A stretch of DNA of 64,000 bases from Dendrolimus kikuchii (lineage: Eukaryota; Arthropoda; Insecta; Lepidoptera; Lasiocampidae), in assembly GCA_019925095.2 (NCBI GenBank), contig CM034402.1, positions 7,885,501 through 7,949,500 of the forward strand, given 5' to 3'. Both the position numbers and the translations under genes were made by a program. Below are positions 1 through 12,700 of the stretch, in pieces. The notes under the pieces are model-generated. The model was not told the DNA's origin and did not search any database. It was given only the letters and a program-made list of their open reading frames with translations. Within the stretch, counting starts at the first letter, position 1, and the number at the start of each line of letters is the position of its first letter.

Positions 1-640
1 TTCCGTTATCGAGTAGGCAGTTTTATGCTAAATAGGACTGCAGTGTTTAACATAAATGAGAATTAACATCGCGCGAGCCTCGTTTTATAGTTTGACACCT
101 GTCAAATAATAATCAAAATTTATTAAAACAACCATCTTATGTTTGGACTGTAGAGACGCAATACACTGTTCGCTTCGTCTAATGAACTTAATATACAAGA
201 GCTCTTGACGTTAATACGACGAGGTGTCCAGTCCGCTTGTGGCCATAGGCCGGGCGCGGTAATTAACAGCCCATGGTTGGGATAATGGTAATGGTGCGCC
301 TAATTCTGTGCTGGGAACCGGTCTGGCGCCGCGATGGCTCGATACACGCTACTTATTATGTTGTGACTGCTGGCCTGGAACGAATCAACCCCATAGCCAC
401 TGATAAACGTAATCAAACTAAACGCAGTACTGTTGAAAGCGTGCGTACGTAGATTAATTGACTTCGTTAATATTATTATTTATGACAATCATTGCACTGT
501 ATACTAAGAACATACCAATATTATGTAAATTTCAAAGTTATTGTTTGTCTCCTTCACAGTTTTGGGAATAGCTCGATTTAGATGAATTCCATATTATGTA
601 CTTTCCATACCATTTCCTTGGAATGGGGATCCGAAGTTTA
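1..640. other. Non-coding, no gene recognised
   Basis: AT-rich DNA with a GC-richer patch at about 230-400. No ORF with recognisable domain content and no RNA gene seen. It may include old repeat sequence. Confidence 0.5.
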
Positions 641-659
641 CGTGAGCAAAGAGCGAACG

Positions 660-800
660 GATCCGACCCTCTTTATTATAAATGCCAAAGTAACTCTGTC
701 TGTTTGTTACGCTTTCATGAAAAAAACTGTTGGACCGATTTGGCTGAAACTCAGTATATTGTTACGAGCTACAGGACTCGAATTAAAATAAACGCCGTTG
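660..800 (+). repeat. Decayed Helitron 5'-end fragment
   Basis: Carries TTTATTATAAATGCCAAAG, AACTCTGTCTGTTTGTTACG and a phrase ending CTGAAACTCAG, which match the start of the two longer Helitron copies at 8189 and 54035. The extra substitutions show that it is older. Confidence 0.65.
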
Positions 801-1175
801 GAATTACTATAGAGTTTATTAGAACTATACACACACGTATAAAACAGGTACAAATAAAACTGGATGCAACCAGTTCACACTGTATAAACTGTACGATTTA
901 TTTACACGCGAAAAGTCCGTCGCTATATCGCTAGATGAAAGTACTACACACGTCTTACTCGTATCGTAATCGTCGCTTGGCTACCTCACCCCTCCGTAGT
1001 GTTGCCGCTTAGGAAAAAAGAAAGTCCCCAGACTGCAATCAAAATGTCCCTAGGTATTAAGAAAAAAGTACTCAAAAAAATCCCTAGAAGTCGCTAAATA
1101 TTTTAAAATTTTCAATTTTAAAAATATGGTCTAAATAAAAGCAACTGTATAATCAAAATTTTATTAAACAAATCC

Positions 1176-1600
1176 CTATAGATCTATACAATAAAAAATA
1201 TCGTCATCGATTACGTCATCTTCGACTTCAACTACTTCTAATGGCGTTAAGAAGTGGATGGTACCACTGCAGAAGTAGATGTATTGTAGTGTAGGATGAC
1301 GCACTTGGTTTTTTAATCGTTTTTGTACGTTGGGCCAGGACAAGATCTGGCAAAACATAACTATGGCAATTTCGTTTTAAAATCTTTAACTGATTCCTAA
1401 CAATAAGTATAGAGTTTAAAGTGGGTTGGAGCCAGTTTGTTCTTTATAATATTCATCTGACTGAAGGAATGTTCCACTTCTGCGTTGGAATGTGGCAACG
1501 ACAGGACTGTAATGGCTAAGTTTGCTATGTCTTTGTAAGTATTAAAACTTGCAGCGTTTTTGTATTTTAATATATCTGCCCAAAATTGTACAGTATCTGT
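1176..1600 (-). pseudogene. hAT transposase C-terminal (dimerisation domain) remnant
   Basis: The minus strand at 1397-1588 reads QFWADILKYKNAA..., then LSLPHSNAEVEHSFSQMNII and KNKLAP before an early stop. LPHSNAEVE and FSQMN are the hallmark of the hAT-family C-terminal dimerisation domain. Further frame-broken coding remnants extend down to 1176. No intact transposase, and no terminal repeats identified. Confidence 0.75.
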
Positions 1601-2094
1601 GGTTATGTCCTATTTTGGTTTTTCCCACGTTGGTAGTCAGATTTGCAAACGAAAAGCCGCTAGGAGTCGCTAAATATATTTTTGTCGCTAGATGGAAAAA
1701 AAATGTCGCTAGCCACATCCAAAATCCGCTAAATCTAGAGACAAAGTCGCTAAAACGGCAACAGTGCCCCTCCTTTCGATCATTGTTTTATACTAAACTG
1801 TATAATAGAACAAAGAACCGTGTTCACCGAGTTAATCCGCACACCTGGCAAGCAAGGATTAGTTCGACACTAAATGACGGCCATAAAAGAAGTAGAAAAA
1901 CAATAGCATGTTTTTCTGAACTACAAATTCTAAACACAAAGTAAACAAAAGAATTCCTAAATCTGGTGGCAATAAAACTGCGTTTTACGACCTGCAGGTG
2001 TGCGCATTTCTGTGTCTGTATGTAACACTATTTTCAATGCCGAGGTCATTCGCGGTATTGAAAATCCTATGTATCCTATCGAAAAGTATCCTAT

Positions 2095-2400
2095 GTTCAT
2101 ACATAAGATACATTTTAGCCCAAAAAATGGGATTGTTTTCAGAATAAAAATATATTTTGTTTCTCTCTTTGTTATGCTTTTACGGAGAAACTATTGGGCC
2201 GATTTGGCTGAAATTCGGTATATGTATAATTTTAATACCGAGGGTGGACAAGGGATACTTTTCATCCCCGATAGTCGTATATGTTTATGTAGAGTTTATC
2301 CCAAAAAGTAGGCTAGTATTTGTTTTTTTTGTGATTTGCCATTTTGGATATATTGGTCTTTTTTTTTGTCAGCCGCGGGGAATATTGTTCATTTTATAAA
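2095..2400 (+). repeat. Decayed Helitron internal fragment
   Basis: Contains GTTATGCTTTTACGGAGAAAC, TTTTAATACCGAGGGTGGAC and TTTATCCCAAAAAGT in the same order as the 8189-9444 and 52585-54035 elements, but without the minisatellite and with many changes. Confidence 0.65.
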
Positions 2401-5400
2401 GTATTGAAGATCGCTATTATTTTCTGGATTGAGGTATCTTTTAATTTATTAGTCTCAGGCGTCAGGTTCGATATTCGTGAAGATAAATTTCGTAATAATA
2501 GATTGTTACACGAGAGGTGAAGGTGTGACTTATTTAGGCATGATATAGTTTGGCGTCCGTGTGTAGTGAGGGCGCTAATGTTTGGGTGCCTAAATATGCC
2601 TTTAACCTGAGGTTGACATTCTGCTTTTCATTTCGAATATGAGGAAAGTAAATAAAAACTGATTAGTTAAACAAACAACTATTTCTATAATGAAATCAGG
2701 CGTTAATCTATATCTAAATCTGATGAAAGGTCATCACGTAGTTACGTCACATATGAAACGTCAAGTTTTTTTTTTCTGTAGCATTCTACCAGCCTTTGAT
2801 ATTTTTGTCACTGATGATAGTTAATATTTAGCTCAAATTTATATAAATGAAATAACAATTTAGTGAAAAGTAATTTATAGGTATAACTATAACATGATGT
2901 TACGAAATCCTTGATATTTATTTTTATAATGCGACTTATACAGCAATTTAACAGTGGCTGTAACAAAAATTTGGGACATAAGTCATATGTATTATCTACG
3001 GTTATCATAGTTTTCTAAATTTTTTGACAGCAGGCGAATCGTTTCCCAGGGGCGAAAAGTGCTGTTTTCATCCCTGTGATTAGGTAACTCCAAGCGTACT
3101 TTTAGAATATGAAAAAAGATCTTTCCGTTATTTGCTCTGGTTTGGATTTAATTGCGACGATCTCCAGTGTAGTCTATTATTATGTCGTATTCATAATACA
3201 AGTATAATTTGATTAACTTGTAGGCATAAAATTTGTTTGTTAGTCTGTCAAATTGTTAATTTAAATTACATTTATAATATTTCGCCTTGTTTCTAATATT
3301 ATTGAAAAATACACCTGCCTCTAATTTGGAATACATGTTTTCCCGCATTCATGGCGTAGCTAGTGACCGGTAGGCTCCAGTCAATTCCGTCACTTATGAA
3401 TGGGTTATAATTATATGAATCCGGTTTCCTGTCATACCATGATGATTCTTTTTGATCGTTTTGATAGGTTCGCTTTTAAAATGATTTCGATGAATCCCAC
3501 AAACATTAACATGTTTTTATTTCGGGGCTGCTTCGTGGCACTTGAGTGCACAGCGCGACAAAAGGAATGAGTGACATCACTTGTCACGAATGTGTGCGGT
3601 TGTCGAATCACTGGTTAAAATTTACATTATTTTATCGTCTATATTGTCATTATTTTAAAAGAGCTCGATACTCGCCTGCCAAGCTTACGATATTTCCTTT
3701 AATAGAATCCATAATAAACTTTGATTGGTTCAATTACTTAATTCTCTAACAAGTCGTTGAGCTCGCAACCCACGCTGCGCCTTATATTTTTCTGTACTCT
3801 TTTATTACGACTTAAATAAAGTGGCTTATCAATTTGAAAGACACATTTATTTACAATGTCATCTTGTCAATGTTAAATAACATTAAACGTACATACCTAA
3901 TTTATAACACTTTGTCTACAACAAGCGCAAGGTTGAGGCACTATTAATATATGTTTTCAAATTATGGGATAAAATAAAAAATATTGTCACGTCTGCTTTC
4001 GGGTTAGGCAGAGATATGAAATCTCTAATTGCTACGATTGTAACTTGACATACGCTTTTTATTTCATCTCCTACCATTAATATATTATAATATTAAGATA
4101 TGCACGTCGCTTTGAAGTGCTATACAAAATGCAACAAAATATTCGAATCTAACTAAAAGTCAAAATGCCAAAAAGAGTTTCGTCTCTTCTAGTGGTCAAT
4201 AAACTTATTCCTTTCTGCCTATAATAATTCTTATATCTATCAAATTAGGCATCGATATAACACTTTAATATTATTTTAGTCAGATGATTTTCATCCTTAC
4301 TTTTTACATGTCCAATAGTACATACCATCTTAATCTTCTTCTCAATTTCAGTCACCATTGCAATTTATGTAGTCGTTTCTCACCTTAGCTATATTCTTAA
4401 CAGGACATATCCATCTCAATATTCTCATATCGGCTGAGTAGAGACGGTTTTGGTTTGTCAATTTACTGGTTTAACTTTCGGAACCCTGTAATATATTTAT
4501 CAACATTGCCAGGTTGTATGTAAAAACTTACTTCCACCTCTAAATTAAGACGTTTTATACGATAGTCCAAAATTGGGGATACGTCCATTATATGCATGTT
4601 TCTTTATGTTAACTACACCTGTTTTACATATGATATCTAAAAATCTTTATTCTTATTTGGTATTCTTTTATTTGCATTACGTGTATTTACCTGTGAAATT
4701 TTATGCTTTTCGAAACAAGTTTATTGATTTTGTGGTTTATTGTTTGGCACATTGCACGGATTACACACACTTCATTATTCTTATCATGTAGCTTGTGGTT
4801 TGTTATGCATCCACTGAAAACTTATACGTCGCGCCGCGTCCGAGTTCTAGTGACTCCTTGAATAACCTTCACGCTGAATGACACAGTACCTAATATTTAA
4901 TTTAAGATCGTGTAGACCAGACAGACCATCTATTTAACGCCGTATATTATAAAGACAATCAGTTGAGTGGGGGGTCACCGTCTGCCCATTTTATCTATTT
5001 GTTCAAACATTACGACGAGAAGGCATCATTGTAGTCCCACATCCCCAGATCCAGTAGCAGTTTGTCTCAATAGCTCAGATTGTTTGACAGGGACTTGTTC
5101 TTAGGCTATGGTGAGTGTAACCTAAAATTAAGATTGTTGAAGGGAACATGTTGCCGTCCCATGGCCGCCCCACGCAAGCTTTCCAAAAGTCCATGTCATT
5201 TTTATGGTCCATGGGCTTCAACAACTTTTATTTCAATTTTTAACATATTTGTCTAGATTATATTTGTTTCAAGAATTTAATACATTTCGAGAGTCGTAAT
5301 TGCGGATTTTAAAAAGAATGTTGATATTTCTTTATTTTTGTTGCCTGGAGAGCAAACAGGCAGACGTCAGTGTGTTCGTGCATTTTTTTTTTGTTAAGAC

Positions 5401-6450
5401 TAAAGTTTACTCATCGTTACTAAACGATGATAAACGTGAAAATGTTTTGTGTGTTTGTTTAATCCTTTTTTACGGCTTTAGAAGTAAGCCGATTTGCAGA
5501 AAATTAAGTATATACGTTTTGTAATACTTTCAAAAATAAGGATGAATATAGGCTTTTATAACGAAAAACTGTAATTTTCAGGCACACATGGTTCGTGATA
5601 CATGCGAGCGAGCTCCGATAAAAAATCGTTTTTATTAAAAAACAACTTTTTCATTTTGACTTTTTTTGGTAAAAAGTCAATGATTTTTATGTTAGGTACT
5701 TGTTTTTTATTCATGTCCATTTTGTTTTGATTTAAATAGAAATCGATACGGCCTATACAAACATTTGGGTAGTTCGAATGTTTTTGTGGCGTAATTAATT
5801 TCGCTGAACGGCTAAGACGTTTTGACGGTGCGAACGCCGGGTGCAATAAAACTCCTACGTTTACCGTATCCCGGTTTAAATAACACAAAATTCGCGTTTA
5901 ATGTAAGCAGCAGATGGACGGCTATAAATTATTGCCGCCCGTGTAAACGGGCCGTTAACCGTTGAAAGCTGTAAACGTGTCGGACTTATCAATGAGTATG
6001 TGAAATTTTCAGTAAGCTTATATTTTTGCAAATGTTTTTTATTATTAATTCTATGACGATTATATTATGATACAAGTGGCTATGGTAATGTTTATTTTTA
6101 TTTCATCGCAGACAATAAGCATAAAACACATGTGAATGTCGCGTATTTGTATAAGTGGCCGTAATTGCAGTACATATTATCTCCATATACGTGCGTTGCT
6201 GCGTGGGCTGATCGTCGAATCATGTCGTATGCAAGTGCACTGCAAATTGCGCTTATTTATGCAGCAGTTTAAGCAACCCTTTGATCATATCTACAAAATA
6301 AAGTTACAAACATACTAAGGTACAACATTCTTCTCGAACGTGATATTGTACACAAACAGTTCATATAAAACTATAAAATAGTGATGTACCAAAGCGAGAT
6401 TACCCTAAAATAATTTTCTTCTAGAAACCTTATGGGTACTCTAACAAACA
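2401..6450. other. AT-rich intergenic stretch
   Basis: No gene recognised. At 3115-3245 there is an old copy of the SINE tail described at 28105. The 110-codon minus-strand ORF at 5556-5888 has no recognisable domain and is not called. Confidence 0.5.
3115..3245 (+). repeat. Old SINE tail fragment
   Basis: Shares TTTCCGTTATTTGCT, the TAGTCTATTATTATGTCGTAT region, ATACAAGTATAATTTG and TTTGTTTGTTAGTCTG with the better-preserved SINE at 28105-28345. The head is missing or too decayed to see. Confidence 0.6.
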
Positions 6451-6479
6451 CTAACATCCGCGAGGAAGATATAGATATT

Positions 6480-7033
6480 CATTCGTATTCAAAATACTCT
6501 ACGATGTACCGCGGCGCTTCATAAGGTGTTGGTATCCAAGTTTCTTAGCCGTAAGACCAAGATATGTATATATAAGACTGTTATATGACAATATTGATGT
6601 ACGGATGTAAGGCTTGGACCCTAACACTTAATGAGGACAACAAGCTGTTGGTAGCTGAAAGAAAGGTCCTAAGAAAGATTCTCGGTCCGACACGGGAAAG
6701 CGATGGCAACTGGCGGATCCGAAAAATCCCGAAATCGAAGAGCTGGTGGATGAGCCCAATATAATAGCCGAGAGAGCCACCTACATAGAATGGGGGGGGG
6801 GGGGGGGGTGGGGGGGGGGTGTAGGATCGTGCGGTGAAAAGAGCCTATCTGGGCAGACCAACGGGACAGCGACCAGTTGGTCGGCCCGGATATCGCTGGA
6901 GTGACTTATTGGAGGTTGATCTGTGCGAGCTTCAAGCCCGTGACTGGCAGGAGACAGCGCTGAACAGAAAGGAATGGAGTATTCTCATTTCGGAGGCCAG
7001 GAATCATTTTGGGTCGTTGGCCCGCAGCAGTTA
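6480..7033 (+). pseudogene. RTE-like LINE, C-terminal fragment
   Basis: Broken frames give MYGCKAWTLT, ERKVLRKILGPTRESDGNWR, then after a poly-G tract AVKRAYLGRPTGQRPVGRP, EVDLCELQARDWQETALNRK and ending HFGSLARSS stop. This order is that of the RTE-type reverse transcriptase C-terminus common in Lepidoptera. Frameshifts and an expanded G run disable it. Confidence 0.8.
6792..6821 (+). repeat. Poly-G tract
   Basis: A run of G interrupted by one or two T inside the RTE fragment. It breaks the frame between the two readable parts. The length may be unreliable in an assembly, and G runs can form G-quadruplexes. Confidence 0.85.
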
Positions 7034-7039
7034 ATTTTA

Positions 7040-8188
7040 ACCTTATAGGTCTAGTGAAAGTGAAGAAACAAAGTACACAGATATCGTGATAACTAAATTT
7101 GATCAGATTTAACTGTGTCATTACTATATTTTCAAAAATCTTACCCCCTAGCATAGGATATTTAATAACTACAGTTATTTTCGCGGTTTCATTAGCGTCA
7201 ATTTATAATCAATATCTCGCCGCAGTTATCCTTTTTTTGCGTAAAGACATCAATATAGTTTAAATTACCAGTGGCGTTTGAAGTTCTGCATCTGAGCCTG
7301 AGGTCGGTTTCTCTACTTTATCTTCTCCGGTCTGCAGCATCCCGTATTGTGAGTGCATTGGCACGTCTATTTTCTCTTACGGCATCAAGTCAACGTTTGT
7401 TTGGTCTACGCCTTTCACGAGTACTAGGAAGAGACAGTATGTCTGGACGTTTGTGCCCCACATAATTTGACTTTTCGGGCTAAAAATTGTCCTTACGGTT
7501 ATCCTGTTTATCGAAATCTCTAAGTTTCATGATAATTTTTACATACTCTTTCCCATAAATTTTAAATTATATACTCAAACGAAAATTGATTGATAATAGT
7601 TCTAACTATACACAATATCCACGAACATATGAATTTACTTATCGAATACAATGTCTATAACACGTTGTTGCTAACTTTTACAAAGTTATTTTAGCTGGTC
7701 ATGTATTTATTTAATTATAAATATTATATACATAAACGTACATCAGTATTCATTAATAAAACTAATTCTGAATTTTAATAATGTAATTAATGATTCTTTA
7801 TACAGCTTTGTTCGTCTGCCGTAAAATTGAGTTGAACTTAAAACTTTTAATTCCTTTATACTCTAACAGGTATCTGTATATACATTCAAAAATATCTTTA
7901 AAACAAGGATAACATGTAATGTGTGTTTTGTCCTTGGAATGTTTGTTTTGTTTTTTGGGTCTGCTTGCAAATGCGCTTTGTTGTTGTGATGCATATTTAC
8001 ATTTATTCTTGACTCGCCGACCGACTTGTCAAATGCAATCGCATTGTCGATGCAGTGATTCGATCATAACGCGCAATAAATTATCATAACCCGCTATTAG
8101 AATCCTAATTGGCATTGTTCAAAAAATAAACATCCCTCGAATGTTTATTATTAGGTAAACAGAGTTAGTTAGGATTCTATTTTGAATA
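7040..8188. other. AT-rich non-coding stretch
   Basis: No gene or clear element seen between the RTE fragment and the Helitron copy. Confidence 0.5.
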
Positions 8189-8371
8189 TCCCTATTAATA
8201 TTATAAATGCGAAAGTAACTCTGTCTGTCTGTCTGTTACGTTTTCACGTAAAAACTACTGGACCGATTTGGCTGAAACTCAGTATATATATATATTTTTT
8301 TTTTTTCGATGCCGAGAATGAACATAGGATACTTCTTATCCCGAAAAATGGGATAGTTTCCGGGATAAAAA

Positions 8372-8550
8372 TTTATTTGTATTTTTTTTATTTTTTTTTA
8401 TTATAGATAGGTTTGCGTTTGACCACGATCACGTCCAGTGCCGGACGATGATGCGGTCGAAGATGGAGCACGCTTACCTAGATAATACCTATTCACACGA
8501 GACTTGAAGATTCCCGGATTGTACTTTTCTGGAAACACGGACTCTGGTAT
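8372..8550 (+). repeat. SINE-like insert within Helitron copy 1
   Basis: Absent from copy 2, whose sequence runs straight from ATATTTGTC into TTTCTGTTTG. The insert contains GTTTGACCACGATCACGTC, GATGATGCGGTCGAAGATG and CTGGAAACACGG, a phrase set familiar from lepidopteran SINEs. Short GTATTT-type repeats lie at both edges, and a T-rich tail lies at the left. Confidence 0.6.
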
Positions 8551-8756
8551 TTCTGTTTGTTATGCTTTTACGGAAAAACTACTGGACCGATTTAGTTGAA
8601 ATTCGGTATACATGTAATTTTAATACCGAGGGTGGACAAGGGATACCTTTTATCCCGGATAATGGGGTAGGTTTTGGGATAGATTTATGTAAAGGTTATC
8701 CCAAAAAGTGGGATAGATTTTTTGTGATATTCCATTTTCGTCATTTTGGTCATCTC

Positions 8757-9038
8757 TGTCCAATTTGTCCTTTTTGTCCGATTTGTCCGAGTTATCCGAT
8801 TTGTCCGATTTGTCTTTTTGTCCGATTTGTCCTTTATGTCCGATTTGTCCGAGTTGTCCGATTTGTCCAATTTGTCCGAATTATCCGAGCAGTCCAATTT
8901 GTCCGATTTGTTCGATTGGTCCGAGTTGTCCGATTTGTCCGAGTTGTCCGATTTGTCCTTTTTGTCCGATTTGTCCGAGTTGTCCGATATGTCCGAATTG
9001 ATCGATTTGTCCGTTTTGTCCCATTTGTTCTTTTTGTC
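8757..9038 (+). repeat. 9-bp minisatellite, copy 1 (about 31 units)
   Basis: Tandem TTGTCCGAT / TTGTCCGAG units, often alternating to give an 18-bp higher-order unit. The unit has no stop in any frame, so long low-complexity ORFs appear in all six frames (SDK/NSD, RTN, CPICPS, LSDLSE, VRFVRV types). Confidence 0.93.
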
Positions 9039-9583
9039 ATTTATGTAGTTGTTATAGACGGGAAATAGATAAGTATAGCTAGGACGGTTTGAAATAAAGG
9101 TTGAAAGTTTGGATAAGACCAATCATTTCTCAAGTTTATAGATATAAACATTCATCGTCTATAAACAATGCGATAGTAACTCGATATGTCCTTCCGTTAA
9201 GTTTTCACGGAAAACTACTGGGAATACTGGATCAGCTTTGCTGTAATTTTGTTTAAATGTAGTTTTAATACCGAAAATGGACATAAATACTTTTCATGCC
9301 CGGAGATGGAATAGTTTGCGATATAAAATGAAATTAAACTTCCGAGTGCAAATAGCACTAACATAAAAATTAAGTACAATGTAACCTGTATTAACAACTC
9401 CTGCTCTTTAAACAAGAAGCACGCACTAGAGGGGTAAACTCTAGTGTTCCTATATTTCAGCGTTTACTTATTTTTAATCATTTTAAATATTGAAGTCGTG
9501 TGAGTACGTTATGAACTCACACAGCGACTATGTTATTATTGTTTGGCAAGTAAGTTGATAAGATGTAACTTTAAAAAATAATA

Positions 9584-9743
9584 ATTGCAAAACAGATATC
9601 TTTTGAGGTGATTTTGAAACTTTTATTGAACTTTGAATTTGAATTGAAATATCGGCCCTTAGACTAATAACTAATTGTTCTAAGGTTTATTTAAAGTTCA
9701 ATAAAAGTTTAAAAATCACCTCAAAAGATATCTGTTTTGCAAT
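9584..9743. mobile_element. Foldback (MITE-like) element with 54-bp arms
   Basis: The arms starting ATTGCAAAACAGATATC and ending GATATCTGTTTTGCAAT are inverted repeats with two mismatches in 54 bp, around a 52-bp centre. No coding content. The target duplication is unclear. Confidence 0.75.
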
Positions 9744-12700
9744 ATTTTTTTTAAATATTTTAATGTGTGATGGCATCATTGAAGGTTAAACAAATTTCTT
9801 GCAATATATAAGAAATAACAAGAATATAATGTTGTTTAGCTTATAACTTAGTTATATTTTAGATACTTTTGTTAATTGTAATAAACTAACAAGTAGTTTG
9901 TCATTTTAATTATAAAGCAAAGTAAATAATTAGCAACATTATTCCCCAAAATGGATTAAAAAGTAAGCTAATAAAGATGTGAACAATTCCAATTGTCTTA
10001 AGAAACTGATAACATTTGTTATATTCCTCGTTCAGTAGCGAATTGAATACGTATTTAGAATCAGAATCTGCAAAAATTGCCATGAACTAGCCATACGGCA
10101 CAAAAAATAGTAGCAGACAATGAGGTTCGCACATTCAAAAATATCGAGGTGGTTGAACTCAGAGTACAGAACATAGTCGATAGTTTTTTTGTTGATTAAA
10201 TTTCTATATAAAAACTGTTTAAAATAAATTGCTTGGAGCAATAAGATCGAGATCTTAGTGTCCAGCCATAGCGCAATTGTTTGTATTCAGTACGCGGTTT
10301 GTAAATAGGTGCAATAGAATAAATGGCGGTTGCTGGTCTTTATTTTAGACCATTGTTTAATACGAAAGATCGTCCTCTTTATCAATGTAGATTCTTTCAT
10401 CGTCTCTATGGCGGTGGACTATTAGACACAATGGAAGAAATAGATCTCTCAGATTTTTTAAAGGCCACACTTTCTATCTCTCCTGCTTATTTATGTCTTT
10501 AAAGTGAGCTCTTTTGGGGTTCCCTCTGGCCCTGGTATGTTGCCTTTCATATAGTCTTAAAACTGATATTGTGTCTATACAGCTTTCAATAGGATTCCTC
10601 GTCTAATATTTAGCATTTTAAGTTTTAGATACAAATTTTCAGAGCTTATTCACATGACATTGCCCAACTTATATTATGTCTCTGCTGTTGATATCACTTC
10701 AAAATTAAACTCTTCTAGTCTACCCTTTTATCTATCGAATATCTCAGTTTTAAATTAGTTTGTAAATGGGCCTTTAATTATAAAACAGTGTTTAATTAAA
10801 CACATGAAATATGTAATAATATTGCTGTTTGTTCGTACTTCCATCATTGGTAACTGGAAATTTTAATTTATAGGGATAACCGTCGATAGCTATGTATTAT
10901 GAATTTAAATGAGCTAAGATAAAAACAAGATGTGTCTGTGCAGAAATAAAAAGAATCGTTCGACAAGCGCGATCGTCTAGCCGACATCGTCCTTGAGAGC
11001 AAATATCCTTGATGAGTACAATCAACCGCCGCTGGATTGCCGCCTTCGCTTCGTTCAGGGCTGACAATTAATGTCTTATTTATGTGCATATGAAGTTTAT
11101 AGTATTATATTTTAAAATAATTCAAACACACATGTTTAACATATCGCATGTTTTAGTTTAATTTCTAAAGTAGCTGATTTATTTTCAGCGTATGACTCAT
11201 CGTAGTCTTTAGATCTTTTTATTCATGAACTAAAAGCTAGGATTCAATAAAATTTATGCTCAATTAGTGTTAAGTAACCCTATGTTATTAGCGTTGCGTA
11301 GGTGCTAGCGAGTGTTCGACAAAAAACTAAAACAGAGATTAAATGGGTGTGAAACGCCTATTACCGGAGTGCGGTCGCAGGCAGCGTAGCAATACTTGTT
11401 CGACCGATGCGGAGCACTGTCCGTATTTGTAAATAGGTGATTATACGCGCCTCAGTTTTCAAGATTCAAGTTTTAATAACGAAATATTTTCGAACAGAAA
11501 TACTTGAATTTTTGTTTCACCGTTAAATTTAAATCATTATCGACATTTCATAAGGAATGCAATGTTGTCCCTTTTCCTATTGTGTATTATTTTTAATATA
11601 AAAATCATAATAAATAACCAAAAATACAAAAATCTTGTAGAAGAAATTATAAAACGCTAACTTGATCTATATAAGAAAGCACTAAAGACGTTCAAATTTT
11701 AATGTACAATGAACCTAAATTCGGTAACAATATTTTTAAGTTGTCGTCTATTTTGAAAATTTTGTATTGTGCAGTTAATCACGTACTTCTATTTCTTACT
11801 AGCATTTCAGAGAATAGTAATTGATTAAATATCGACGCTTGATAGGTAAAAATTAATAAGCCACAAAAATACCTAAAATGAGTTATATGCCATTCGAATC
11901 GTGAAAGATTTCCGCGTTGTTTGGTCTAATCGTCGTGCGTGTACGACACAAATTTAAATTTATCTATTCTTACCTGTTACCGTAGAAATTTTAGTGATAG
12001 CTTAGATAATTTGACCTCTTTATCAAAGGGGGAGTTTTTTGTCTAACGACATAAGCTGCCTTTTATACACGAGCTGTACGTTTTATTTCAATATCATAAA
12101 TAGCTAAAAAAAATAACATATACATACATGTCAAAAGCATCGAAATCCGACAATTAGATAAATTTTATGATTTTTTTCTAAAGATTGGAACTTTAAATCA
12201 CTCTCCTGTAAAGTTTACTCAATGTCGCTTAGTATTTTTTGCCTTTCAAGCGTCGAATGTACTCGAATCATTGAATGGAACTTACATTCGCCGCTTAAAT
12301 TAAATTTTAGCTGAGCTTGTCAATATATTCAATATTAATTCTCTATATAATCGTAACCAATTACGTGAGTGTCTAACCTCGTGCCTGATAGCAATATTAG
12401 CAATAAGGTGGTTACTATTATGAAGGATTAAGTTATTTTTGCAGTGGTATATAAGTGGGAGAATGAATTGTCGATAGGAATTTTAATTGGGCATTACATT
12501 TATAAATGACAGCTTGTTATGGATCTTCGACTGACAGGCGGTCTACAGTCGCAACTAAACCAGCTCTATGAAGAAACTAGATTTTATTAAACTAAACACG
12601 ACCAGGAACGGTATTTACTAATGTTGTAAGTTAAACTCTTGAGAGTTTTGAAGTGTTAATACGCGGAAATAAAACCAACAATGCAACCTAACGGGAGGCT

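Larger units (their letters stand above)
8189..9444 (+). mobile_element. Non-autonomous Helitron, copy 1 (minisatellite-bearing)
   Basis: Starts TCCCTATTAATATT after an A and ends CTCTAG before a T, as expected for Helitron insertion between A and T. The body matches the reverse complement of 52585-54035: the same left end, the same minisatellite position and the same right half. Differences: a nested SINE-like insert at about 8372-8550, a shorter minisatellite (8757-9038), a 68-bp insert at 9361-9428 bounded by GCACTA, and loss of the GC-rich 3' hairpin. No Rep/helicase is encoded, so it is non-autonomous. Confidence 0.82.

Noticed and set aside
596..934. 112-codon ORF
   Set aside because: Covers a decayed Helitron end; no protein features.
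5556..5888. 110-codon minus-strand ORF
   Set aside because: No recognisable domain, low-complexity Lys/Asn composition, no context supporting a gene.
8757..9038. Tandem repeat array as a CRISPR
   Set aside because: Units are 9 bp with no spacers, and this is a eukaryotic genome.
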